A program made the position numbers and the translations under genes. 64,000 nt of DNA from Diaporthe sp. PMI_573 (Eukaryota; Ascomycota; Sordariomycetes; Diaporthales; Diaporthaceae). A model generated the notes under the pieces. That model was not told the DNA's origin and made no database searches. It was given only the letters and a program-made list of their open reading frames with translations. Positions 1-9,659 of the stretch are shown here, in pieces. Each line of letters opens with the position of its first letter. Position 1 is the stretch's first letter. The DNA lies in contig JAJTUP010000003.1 of the NCBI GenBank assembly GCA_021399435.1, positions 1,054,001-1,118,000 of the forward strand, in the 5' to 3' direction.

Positions 1-1198
1 AAGAGGTTGCACTCGGGCCGAGCTCTTGAAGCAGTGAGATGTGTGCTGTCAGCGGCCCCTTCGATCCATGGGACAGTGTATGGAGTATCTGTTCAAGAGC
101 AACGGGTAGAGGTGGCAGGTATCTCGTTCGCTTGCGACAGAATCGGAAATCTTGGGTAGGGCGTCGATGTGGTCAATGCTGAGCACCGGGGAAATGTAGT
201 TTTTTCGCCGCTTTCGTATAGATGATTGATGAAGCCGGGTGGTGGATGCAGACGTGGTCACTGTAACGCCGGGATAATATGCAGATATCAAAGGGAAAAG
301 AACAGAACAGAACAGAACAGAACAGTAGCACGGTGAGAGCACGCGCTGCCAGCGGTGTCAAAAGCAAGTGCAGAGCAATGGGTCGTCAGGCGGTCGTGGT
401 CGGTCGTCCAAGTCTGGTCCTCGGCGTCGTAGCGAGTTGGCGATGGTGCGGTACAAGCCCAGATGATGGTCCTATAGCCTGGTAGCGGTCGGCTTCAAAT
501 GCAATCGTCGCGCTTTCCAAGGTTCAAGAAGACGGCACGCGTCGTGGCAAAGGTTAAACCTGGATGAACGAGCGAGGTCATGTTTTGGGTCCGGTCGCGA
601 GTTGGCACAGGAAGGCACGACGATGGTTAGAACCAAGACAATTGGGTCGGTCTGCAGCCTCGGATCGGCAACTGCAGGATGGCTTCCCAGGGGAATCGGG
701 AGGGAAGAAGCAACTCCGCGAAGCAATTAAGATCCCAGAGGATGGTGGAAAAAGTGGTAGGTCGTGAAGTTCAGGTCTGGTCCCCGAGGCAGGACTGCTC
801 TGCAATTGCACAACCCCGATGTTGACGTTGGGCGCCTGCCGCTCAGTCCACCGAGGCAGCTGCAGCCAGTGATTGGCCAACAGCTCTGGCCGCTCAGCAA
901 CGGCCTCTTCACCTGCCCCACGGGACCCCCCAGCCCACCTGCCTACCCGCAACCAAATAGTCTTGGTACTGTACCGTGTGCTCCGTACTCCGTCCATGCG
1001 CATGGATGGATCCTCGACTTATTTTCAGCCTCTCGCCGAAGTGAACAACGTGGGATCATCAACGACGTCGTTTTCACTTCATTGCGACCGCCACGGGCCA
1101 TCCACATAATCCTCTCACTGAGCCTAGAACTACTCTCTGTGTCCACGTCACACGACCACCTCACCACAACCACTTCTCGCACTTGAACAGTCTTGACC
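1..1198. other. Intergenic region upstream of SND2
   Basis: I see no supportable gene here. Short open frames on both strands lack family signatures and splice logic. The stretch holds an (AACAG)5 microsatellite (301-325) and, in its last 250 bases, a C/A-rich leader typical of fungal 5' UTRs running into the SND2 start codon. Confidence 0.6.
301..325. repeat. (AACAG)5 microsatellite
   Basis: Five perfect tandem copies of AACAG in noncoding DNA. Confidence 0.9.
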
Positions 1199-1690
1199 AT
1201 GGCTCAAAAGGCAAAGAAGGACAGGGCAAAGTCCAACGCCGAGTCGCTAAAAAGCCTCCACATCGGTGCCGCAATCGTCAACGGCCTCTTCCTCCTGTGG
1301 TCCTTCTTCATCAGGTCACGCTCCCTATGGACGTACGCGCTGCTGTCCCTTCCCAGCTTCGCCTGCGAGTTTGCGCTGGAGAAGGCCGGCCGGCCGTCGT
1401 TCGACCGCTCCACGGGGGCCCTGAGGTCCTCGGGCGAGGACCTCTCCGCGCCGGGCCTGACTGAGTACATGTGGGATGTCATCTGGGTCACCTGGGCGTG
1501 CCAGGTCCTCGTTATGCTCTTCGGCAACTGGCTGTGGCTGGTGTGGGCCGTCGTCCCCGCCTACGGCGCCTACAAGGGCTACGGTCTGCTGGGGATGGCG
1601 AGAGGGATGGCCGGAATGCAGGGCGCCCAGCAGGGCCAGCAGGAGGCAGCGCCGCCTGTGAACCGGAAGCAGCGACGTGCTGCGGCATGA
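1199..1690 (+). CDS. SND2: SND2 / TMEM208-like ER membrane protein
   Basis: A single uninterrupted frame of 163 codons from the ATG at 1199; the codon two triplets upstream is TTG, so I do not use it. The protein matches the Snd2/TMEM208 family (DUF788): a Lys/Ala/Asn-rich start, paired hydrophobic segments (about residues 22-55 and 93-128), the family-typical LTEYMWDVIWVTW stretch, and a basic NRKQRRAAA tail. In yeast Snd2 belongs to the SRP-independent targeting route that delivers proteins with internal or C-terminal membrane anchors to the ER; that role is inferred by homology. Length fits the family. The gene converges on the DUF3605 gene with about 130 bp between stop codons. Confidence 0.88.
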   Translation: MAQKAKKDRAKSNAESLKSLHIGAAIVNGLFLLWSFFIRSRSLWTYALLSLPSFACEFALEKAGRPSFDRSTGALRSSGEDLSAPGLTEYMWDVIWVTWACQVLVMLFGNWLWLVWAVVPAYGAYKGYGLLGMARGMAGMQGAQQGQQEAAPPVNRKQRRAAA

Positions 1691-1819
1691 TCCAGTTGAT
1701 CCAGTGTGGCACCGGCGCGCGTGGAGACGACTCGGTCTTGAATAGCGCTCTATGATTCTATAGTCCGCCATCTGTACTGAACTGTGCTGGACTCTACTGT
1801 ACTGCACAAGTGATGCATG

Positions 1820-2500
1820 CTATTTGGCCCACTCAGCAATCACGGCCGGATCTACGTCTTTGACCAGGACGTGGATGTGCTCCAGAGCGCGGACACTCTG
1901 CAGGGCGACCCAGTTCTTGAACCACATCACACGCTCCTCGCCTCCCGGGCCCAGCTTGTCGGAAAAGTCCGTCTTGACAAAATCAACAATCAGTGTCCTG
2001 CTCTCTGGCGTCACGTCTCCAGTGTCGGGGTCTGTCGGGATGATGGTCCGGGTCCAGACTACGAAGTGGGTGATGCCGGGCGTGAGGCCGTAGGGCCAGT
2101 CATTGACGAGGACTATATAGTCGGACGTGTCTTTGAAAGGGATCTCGGAGGCGGGTATGAACGGGACTGAGCCCCAGGACTTTGGAAGGCGGTGTTGCAG
2201 CAGGAAATTGGTCATGGATCCATAGGCAGCTTTCGTCTCAGCTGTCCACTTCATATACCGGCGGAGGTCCGAGGGCTTGCGCTTCAGCACGGAGAGGTTG
2301 TTGGTCTCTGTGGGAACAGTTAGGACAGGGTATCTATGATAACTCAATCGTAATATCACACAAAGTCTCAGGCCTCGCGTACCGATGATCTCTTTTAGCT
2401 CTTCCCAGTCGTGGTACTTGAACTCCTCGTCCGTCTGCGAGAGTACCCACTTGTCCACCTCGGTCAATGGGAAAGGGGCATCCTCGACCTTGTCGCCCAT
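1820..2500 (-). CDS. DUF3605 / GlcNAc-induced protein 1-like
   Basis: Two exons: 2500-2383 and 2307-1820, joined over a 75-bp intron (GTACGC donor, CACAG acceptor), giving 201 residues. The start is the ATG at 2500; the frame extends a few codons further only through a TTG. The protein shows the hallmarks of the DUF3605 family that includes Candida Gig1 (N-acetylglucosamine-induced protein 1): an N-terminal LTEVDKWVLSQTDEEF helix, the HDWEELKEII stretch, a central NDWPYGL motif, and a terminal segment with conserved Trp. Molecular function is not established in the family. The intron is a multiple of three with no in-frame stop, so unspliced mRNA would encode a protein 25 residues longer; the spliced form fits the family better. 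Confidence 0.8.
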   Translation of the reverse strand: MGDKVEDAPFPLTEVDKWVLSQTDEEFKYHDWEELKEIIGTRGLRLCVILRLSYHRYPVLTVPTETNNLSVLKRKPSDLRRYMKWTAETKAAYGSMTNFLLQHRLPKSWGSVPFIPASEIPFKDTSDYIVLVNDWPYGLTPGITHFVVWTRTIIPTDPDTGDVTPESRTLIVDFVKTDFSDKLGPGGEERVMWFKNWVALQSVRALEHIHVLVKDVDPAVIAEWAK

Positions 2501-3352
2501 GTTGAGCAGCTGCAAGGAGCAAGTCAGCTTGCACCCAGGACCTTCAAGGCCAGCTCATGGTTGGGATGATCTCACACGAACTCTAGACGGGTCAATCGGT
2601 GCGCTAGTATTCCCACTCAAGGAGCTTCTGATCTTGAAAACCTCTATTTCAGAAAAAGGAAAGAAAAAGAACGAAATTCACGATTGTCGCTCCCCAATCC
2701 TGTGGAGTGCTGCAAACTGGATGACTTCTGACACGGTTTGACGTGCGCGCGGCTGGGTGAAGGGCGTCCCACTTGCACTGCTGACTGTGCTGCGTGCCAG
2801 GAGACCATCCCTGTAACTGTGTACCAACCCCACCTGTGACGGCGAGACGGATTTGGCGTGCAGTGCAGGGGAATGGCGGGGGCGGCTGGTCGCAGCGGTT
2901 GGCCGGTGATTCCGCTGTCCGGAATATCTCAGGTTTGCTTGCTTTCTTGAGCCGCACCTTCAACGTGGACTCTACCTTTTGGGTCCCGCTCAAGCGCGCT
3001 GAGAAATTCTGTGATGCTAAAAAGGACCTCGATCGTCCTATTGCCGGGCGACTGGGCTTGACCTTTTCGCCTGCAACCTTCCTCTCTTCTAACGGCGCTG
3101 TCGCGACAGGAAAGCGCAAATACTCTGTGTTGGAACTGACCGGACCAGGGCATCGTGTTTCTCAGATATTGTTTTCGATCATGGCAAGCAGGGTTCCTAG
3201 GAGATGGTAGGCTTGCCACTCCAGGCTGTCTGCTCTCCCAGTGACAGTAAGGTACGCGTAAAAACGTAGGTCGCAAAATTCACTGTTGGCAGCATGAGAC
3301 TTCCATTATTCGGGCCGTAACGGCACCACTCGATATTGTAACTAAAGTGTAA
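2501..3352. other. Intergenic region
   Basis: 852 bp between two minus-strand genes. I see no frame with coding character and no RNA gene. It should hold the promoter of the DUF3605 gene and the 3' end of the NmrA-like gene. Confidence 0.5.
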
Positions 3353-4519
3353 TCACGCATAGGCCCTCGTAGCCTTCCCCTCCAGCAAGTCTTTCAGGTA
3401 GCTCTCGTACGAGGTGAATTCCAAGTCCGGGTACAGCTCCTTGCCCAACAGATACCCCAGGTACTTGGCGTTCTCGGGCGTGTTGTCCCCACGAATGCCC
3501 CATGAGTACTGGTACTCCATAAACCAAAACTTCGGTAGGAGGGCAGCATCTGCTGGCTCGGCTCCGTCCGGCCCCAAGAGCCCAGCGCCCTGGGCCTGCA
3601 GCACCTCCCCGGGCAGCTTCTCAGACGCGAGGTTAGCAAAGCGGCCACAGGCAGACCAAGGGGGTAAAGTAGAGGAATGGGGAAAATCTCATACGTAGTT
3701 GCGCTCTAGCTTCTCCCCGCTCAGCTCCTCGACCTTGTCGAAAATCTGCTGCTGCGTCCAGACCTCGTTGTGCGCGAAGACCATCTTGTTCAGGGTGCGG
3801 GGGTCGGCAATGATCCTCGCCACGTATCGGCCAATATCTTGGACATTAGTGAGGGCAGAGGGCAATGAGCCATCTCCCACCAGATGTGTTACTGGCACCA
3901 GGAGGCCGTAGTCGGCACGCCCCGAAGGGACCCTGGGCGCGCTGACCTCGTACCACCAGCCCACGTCGACGAGCGTGTACGGAAGGTAAATCTTCTTGAT
4001 GTGGTTGAAGACTTTCTCTTTCTGCCGACGTCGTCAGCTACAGGGCTCTGTTCTGTGAGTGGGGAGTGAGGCAGTCTCTGCTGACCGTCTCGCGCAGCTT
4101 CATCACGCCTGTCGGAGGACAAGCCGTTGCAAAGGTGCAGGGGATAAAGCGGCCGACGCCAGCCTTCTTCGCCGCATTTGCGAGGGGGATCTGGTCCAAC
4201 AAGACTGTTGCAACGATGGTCGAGATGACAACATCGGCGCCCTTGAGAAGGCCGACCAGGTCGTCCTCGGGACCTCTGAGATCCGCAGTCACAACCCTGA
4301 CGCCCCGACCCCTCAGGTCATCGTTGTTCTTGCTGTTGAGGGATGCCTCTCGGGTTACAGCCGTGATGTCCTGGCATCGGATGTCAACAGTTAACCCCTC
4401 TCCTCGGTAGCGCTCAGCTATGTGGGACAAAAACATACAAACTGCGTGGTGGATTCGAGCAGGCCCTTCACGATGGAACGACCCGTCTCTCCGGATGCAC
4501 CAAAGATAATGACCTTCAT
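3353..4519 (-). CDS. NmrA-like / isoflavone-reductase-like NAD(P)-binding protein
   Basis: Four exons, all separated by phase-0 introns: 4519-4439, 4370-4086, 4021-3695, 3619-3353, encoding 319 residues. The N-terminus carries a Rossmann glycine motif (GASGETG, residues 7-13) after a short beta strand. Further on are the VTADLRG strand end, ADVVISTI, and the GVGRFIPCTFAT strand where related reductases place the active-site region. Overall pattern and length match the NmrA/phenylcoumaran-benzylic-ether-reductase-like branch of atypical short-chain dehydrogenases. Members are either NAD(P)-dependent reductases of aromatic substrates or cofactor-sensing regulators; I cannot choose. The donor of the middle intron (GTCAGC) is weak but keeps frame. 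A second NmrA-like gene lies about 1 kb upstream on the same strand. Confidence 0.8.
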
Positions 4520-5542
4520 TTTGGCGATGCAAAGGAAGCTGCATATGCTAATGGTGAGGTGAAAGGGATACGAGCTCCGTCTGATGAGAAGGGCGGGGGC
4601 TGCTGCCCTTTCATATTTGCTGATCGCCGGGGAACTGATGGAGTGCGAAGTGTATAGAATAGTCCACCATGCGTCCCGGGAACTAAAAACCTGATTAACA
4701 AGACTTTGCGCATCCTTGGGAGTATCGGACGCACTCGGCCGAAAGGCGGACGACTGAGACAAACTCTAATCGCGGTGTTGGAAAAAGACTCAACCGGGAA
4801 TCTATCCACATTCTTGCATTTCATGTTGGACTACCCTGCCACGCTTGCCAGTAATTATCGAACTTCATGCCTCAAGGCGACTGGCCAAGAAAAAGTCTCC
4901 GAGCGGTCGGCAAGATTGTCGACCCAGGACTCCGCAGACTATTTGCGAGAGCGAGACTAAGTACGTATTCGTGATACTCCAACTTGACAAAGTCCACTTT
5001 TACGCCCGACCGCCACGTAATGTGGATCACGACATCTGCTGGGCAGCACCGACTCCCCAGGCTTTGGCGAGAGCCCAAGGTCTACTTCTTTCTGGGCAAA
5101 GTCAGCAATTACGGGATTGCAGAAGAATTGCAAGAGATCACACAATGTCTATCTAGACACGCATTGTATGTACATATACAGCCTCTCATAGGAGGATGAC
5201 CTTTATGTGGAACTCAACGCGCTGTACGAAGTAGCCACAGCAACCACTGCGACTCGAAATTATTGAGCTCAAGAAAGGTTTGCACAGATATGTGTCGTTC
5301 ATTAAGCGGCAGTGTCCCAAATTCGCTTCCTTAACGCAATATCATGTGCTATTTCTGAATTATCGCGACATAAACACAGGAAGAGATTATACGCAATCAG
5401 AAATCATAAGCATCAATGAACGAGTGGTATTTATCATGAACGCGTACAAAAACTACTAAATCTGACTTTCCACGGCACAAATCCACACCACCGCCCACTT
5501 TTGATGAAGCAAGAGGCAGGATGGATCAAAGTATGGCTAGCT
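4520..5542. other. Intergenic region between the two NmrA-like genes
   Basis: About 1 kb. No supportable gene or RNA. The half near 5200-5500 is AT-richer and probably contains the terminator region of the upstream NmrA-like gene; the rest should carry the promoter of the downstream one. Confidence 0.5.
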
Positions 5543-6683
5543 CTACTTGGGAAGAGGACTCCAGTCCTCCCATCGGACGTACTCCTCGATAGATGTCAGA
5601 AGATCCTCTGCGCCGATCTGCTCCATTCACGGTCAGTCATGTTGTTTTGAGACATGGGAGAGCAGTCAATAAGCCCTGAAGAGGCTTGCATTTGCATAGG
5701 TGCGCAAAAAGACTTGGGGGACTAACATCTTTGGGATACACCATCTCCGGGTCGCCACCATCGTAGCCAAACTCTTCAGCAAATGCCCAGGTTTCAAGCA
5801 TGTGCTGCTTATGGTCCTTGTCGCCCCTCAACCGCTCAGACCACTCCTCGGGCGAAACCTGCTTGATCCCCTGGTCGCCTCCCAGCTGCTTGCCAACAAC
5901 TCGAGCCCAGGTGCTGAAGTATTCCCTGTACGAGGCCATGCTGCTGACGCCAAGCAGCCTCGTGCCGGGCCGCACATCCTCCACGAGCTTCTTCACGAGA
6001 GGGCCGGTATCCCGAAGAATCCAGATAAAGGGCAGCTTCTCGCGCCCGTCGCTGAACTGGACGCGGTAGTACCCACCCGACTCAGGGTCTTTCGCCATCT
6101 CCAACGATCCCCGCCGCCAATTGTCGACGTACACGCCGACGTGGATAAAGCTCGATTTCTGGCTGAGGCCGGCGGAGACCATGGCAGGGTCGTGGCGGAC
6201 AAAGTCCTCGACCGCGGCCTTGCTGTCGAAGTGCCAGACCTTGGTGTACTTTCCGCCCGAAAGCTTCGTCCCGTCCGGCAGGCTGCTGTAGACGAAGCGC
6301 TCCAGCGTCTTTTGCACCTCGGGCACGGACGCCGCCACGGCCATGTTCTTGCCGCGCTGTGTTTCTATCTCTGCACACTGCTGCTCGGCGGTGATGCCGC
6401 GCTCTGCTGCAGTGGCCCTCACCGACGGGTTAGACATTGGCGCCCAGTAGTCTGTCATTGTAAAGATGGCGTGTGCACCGGTGAAGGCCTTCGTCAGGGA
6501 GTCGACGTCGTCCTGGTCGGCGGTCACCAGCTCCACACCTCGGGCTGTCCATTCCTGGGCGGCGGGCTTGGATGGGTCTCGCGTGATGGCTCGGACTCGC
6601 CAGTTGGTGTCAGCGAGGAAGGACTCTGCGACACTTCCTCCTTGGTTGCCGGTGATGCCTACGATTACCACGAGCCTCGACAT
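5543..6683 (-). CDS. NmrA-like family protein
   Basis: Two exons: 6683-5727 and 5617-5543, with a 109-bp intron (GTTAGT donor, GCAG acceptor, phase 0), giving 343 residues. The final 25-codon exon ends in EDWSPLPK and restores the C-terminus usual for the family; without splicing the frame runs into an unrelated tail. The N-terminus has a GITGNQGGSV dinucleotide-binding loop (about residues 9-18) after a hydrophobic strand. Later come TRDP and VELVTADQDD, as in NmrA/HSCARG-type proteins. Known relatives (Aspergillus NmrA, human NMRAL1) bind NAD(P) and act as redox sensors and co-regulators, though many fungal members accompany secondary-metabolism enzymes. No such cluster is visible here, so the role stays open. 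Confidence 0.85.
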
Positions 6684-7292
6684 CTTTTGCTGACAGAGCG
6701 CACAATCGGGCTATCTGCGTCAATACCGAGGAAATTGTAAGCCCAATGGCTGAAAAAGTCTGATTTCTCAGTTCCGATTGCAAAACTCGGTAAACTTGTT
6801 CCAAGATGGTCTACTCACAAGATTCACTTGATACCAAGGACCATTCCCCTTGCTCTTATAAGTCTCCGAGCCATATGCAAAGGCCTAACGGCAGCCAGGA
6901 TGATTAGAAATGAACATTGTTGTCATGAGGGGGTGACGTTGTGGGGTGTGCTTACATTGGTCGTGTGGAGTGCACTCATGCGGTTGGGTCATGCCGTCCT
7001 GGCCTTGGCCACTGCGAGATAACCATTATGCTGACAAATCTTCAATGTTAATTCAGACAGGACACACTGACTGCTTGACATGTCTTCAATTATTCGATGT
7101 AGCTCACTCGTTCTTCCGTACCTACATCCACCGTTGTTTTACCCTTGGGGCTTGATTTAGAGGGTCCAGTTCAACCAATGCCCTCCATTCCTTTGGCAAG
7201 CTACTTGGCTTTGCATCCGTTATACTTGAGCTAAAGGTCAACAATTGGCTGTAAAGGTATCGTTATAATGGTTAGTGCTAATGATCGGCCAG

Positions 7293-7314
7293 CTGTTAGT
7301 TTGAATACTAACAG
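7293..7314. repeat. Perfect short inverted repeat
   Basis: Arms CTGTTAGT (7293-7300) and ACTAACAG (7307-7314) around a six-base loop. Role unknown. Confidence 0.6.
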
Positions 7315-8054
7315 TCGATCCGGCTATTGAGGCACTATTTGTTCTAAGAGCAAAACTGTTTTCTCATACTGTATCATGCAAAAAGGAGAGTGCCACAGGC
7401 CATATGGAGGATGATGCCAAATGGGAGAGTTTGGGGGCGGAGGGGGGAATATGTTGACATGTTCGGCATTGAGTCGTGAAAGTAGATGGTGCACATGTTT
7501 CCAGGCCCTACCAGATACATGCATCCAGGACACTATAAATAGATCCAGTCTTCTTGGATGACAGGCTACATATATATTGACACAAATCTCTCAAATTGCT
7601 GCCGGCCTTGTGTCACGTTGAAAAATAAATTTTGTTTTGAAGTGGCAGTGCTACATTCAACCGGGGATTCTTAGATGAGGAATGGGGGCCTTTTTGATAA
7701 ATGATTGATAATTATTGACAGAGGGTAGGTAATGTAAGTAGATTCCTGATGTTGATAGACTCGGTCAGCCAGCTTCAGACTTCTCGTAGTACACTGCCGG
7801 CGACTCAAAAATCCTGTAAAGACATATTCTGTCCACACTTGCTATAGTAATTACAATATTAAGAACTGTAAGCAAGTTTTAGGTACCATTTCTAATACAT
7901 AAACCTCTAAAGAAAAATATACCCAGAACCAGCCATATTAACGGGCTAAAAACACCTTTACACCACTTATTTTATGCTACATCTATCATTCAGGCATAGT
8001 TAAACGGGGCAACTTATATAACTCATATGAAGTATATTAGTAGTAGTGCAAAGA

Positions 8055-8081
8055 AAAGTAAGAAAAAGAAAAAGAAAAAAA
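8055..8081 (-). terminator. Pol III oligo-T terminator for tRNA-Leu
   Basis: On the minus strand there are several T runs, the first and longest being seven T (8081-8075), beginning about 22 nt beyond the tRNA 3' end. This is the usual RNA polymerase III stop signal. Confidence 0.7.
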
Positions 8082-8103
8082 GGTACATAACGATTGTGTT
8101 AAC

Positions 8104-8214
8104 TGACAAGACGGGGATTCGAACCCCGGCATCTTTCGATACTGCAAGACCTGTTTCCCAGGAAGAGACTTATACTCTTGAACGCAGCGCCTTAGACCGC
8201 TCGGCCATCTTGCC
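8104..8214 (-). tRNA. tRNA-Leu(CAA) with intron
   Basis: On the minus strand the sequence folds as a class II tRNA. The seven-pair acceptor stem is GGCAAGA with TCTTGTC (one G-U). There is a leucine-type D arm containing TGGCCGAGCGG (A box), a T stem of CGGGG/CCCCG around TTCGAAT (B box), and a long variable arm (TATCGAAAGATG). The anticodon stem is CTGCG/TGCAG and the loop begins TTCAAG, giving anticodon CAA at positions 34-36. An intron of about 29 nt follows position 37, as in yeast tRNA-Leu(CAA). The discriminator base is A. The gene borders an AT-rich accessory stretch, a common setting for insertions in fungi. Confidence 0.93.
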
Positions 8215-8840
8215 TACCTCATTGTACATGTCAATGAGGATTTGTGTAGCCCAAGTAGCACATTTCAGACCATTCTACAAGATGTTGCGTCTTAGTCGTT
8301 GAAATCTTTCCCCAATCCAACTTTAAAAAAGCACGTGACGTCATACCATATCCAAAAGGCCCCTATGGCTTGACTACATTCTGTACCGCAAAATGTGTGG
8401 CTTGCGCACAGCAACCTACTTTCATGACTCAGAAACCTCTATTTACCATTATACTGCATGCCTTTTGTATAAAACTCTCCATATCGCCGTGGGGCGGTAG
8501 CACCACGGCCTACACGGATCCATCAATAGATGCAGTGGCTGCGTAGCAGACACCCAAGTGAAGCTTGTTGTGAGCTATAGCAGTGTCACCCTGGTTGTCT
8601 GAAACATAGAACCGGCAACAAAGGACTTCTAATTTGCGGTATGTCCAGCCAAGCACATATCTCAGCCTATCTAGGTACCTAGTCATTATACTGGCTTGTG
8701 TATTTCCCGCCAATATGGTATGACCTCCACCACCTACGGGGTCTTACGCTGGTGGATTCAGTCGGTATGCCCTCTAATATATCAACAAGTGTGTTTATAC
8801 GGAATAAGCCTTCACGAGAAGTGTTCTTTGAAGCCCATTG
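8215..8840. other. Intergenic region
   Basis: Between the tRNA and a 272-codon minus-strand frame. Short, AT-rich, no gene seen. Confidence 0.45.
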
Positions 8841-9659
8841 TCATGAAGACCCCTGCCCGCTATTCTTTTCTCCCTGGCAATATTGGATGGCTAACTGGAG
8901 AGCCGGGTCGCTTTGCTCGTACAAGTCGGAATCACCCAGTATCCGATGGGCATAGATTGTGCCGGGCTTTGCGAGATCGGCTCTGAGGCGAAATACCTGC
9001 TGATTGTCACTTGTGGGATCGAGCGGTATCGAGAAATGGTCATAGTGTCCAAGGCTGAGCCAGACAACATGTTTGCCCTTGGCCGGCATCGTCGGTTTGA
9101 CCTTGTAAGTGCCATTCAACAAGTTGTTCCGAAGGCTCTGCTTTGGTTGACCTACTGCCTGAACTGATGTCTTGCTCATATTGTGTCGATCGTTCGCGGC
9201 CGAGACAGTCGAAGTTTCGTTCTCATCTTCCCCTAATACCCCAGACAACAGGTCTATGACCGGATCCTCCAATATATTGTTCGCTGCTGCTGGAAAGATT
9301 CGGTCCTGGCTAGACTTCATAGCAGGGATTTTTGCACGGGGCCACCTCTGCTGGAAAGGAGCCGGGATGGGAGTGTATCGGGGCTCGGCCTGGGTCTCCC
9401 GCGGCGTGGGAATGCGCTTCCCTGGCGTCGTCTGTGCATGGGCTTTCTGCGCAGCCAGCTGTGAAGAGCGGCTTGGACTAGTACGCGCAGTTGTGAGATG
9501 ATCAACTGGTTCATCAGGAGCTGATGTGTGGCCAGTGGAGGTCTCCTCGTCTATGCGCACTTTCTTGGGACTGGCACTTGGCGGTGCCGAATCTTGTCCT
9601 CGGTCGGGGGTTGGTGATCTCTTCGTCTTGGCTACAGGGATTGAGAGGTCTAAGGACAT
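8841..9659 (-). pseudogene. 272-codon Ser/Pro-rich frame, possibly the displaced C-terminus of the neighbouring pseudogene
   Basis: Intact frame from the ATG at 9659, encoding a protein of no family I recognise. The first 130 residues are low-complexity (Ser, Pro, Thr, Lys). The last 90 include GTYKVKPTMPAKGKHVVWLS and look folded. Its start overlaps the stop codon of the upstream pseudogene frame by a few bases in another frame. In a fungus, overlapping same-strand genes are unlikely, so the simplest reading is that one frameshift separated this C-terminal part from the rest. It could instead be an independent, expressed small gene. Codon usage is less GC-biased than in the housekeeping genes nearby. 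Confidence 0.4.

Larger units (their letters stand above)
6684..8103. other. AT-rich intergenic stretch
   Basis: 1.4 kb, clearly AT-richer than the coding regions, especially 7550-8080. No frame looks coding. It contains a hairpin at 7293-7314 and ends in an A-rich run that serves as the tRNA terminator on the minus strand. Composition and setting suggest decayed accessory DNA. Confidence 0.5.

Noticed and set aside
5700..6740. 346-codon frame opposite the second NmrA-like gene
   Set aside because: Antisense shadow of a clear Rossmann-fold protein; Arg/His/Leu-rich with no motif.
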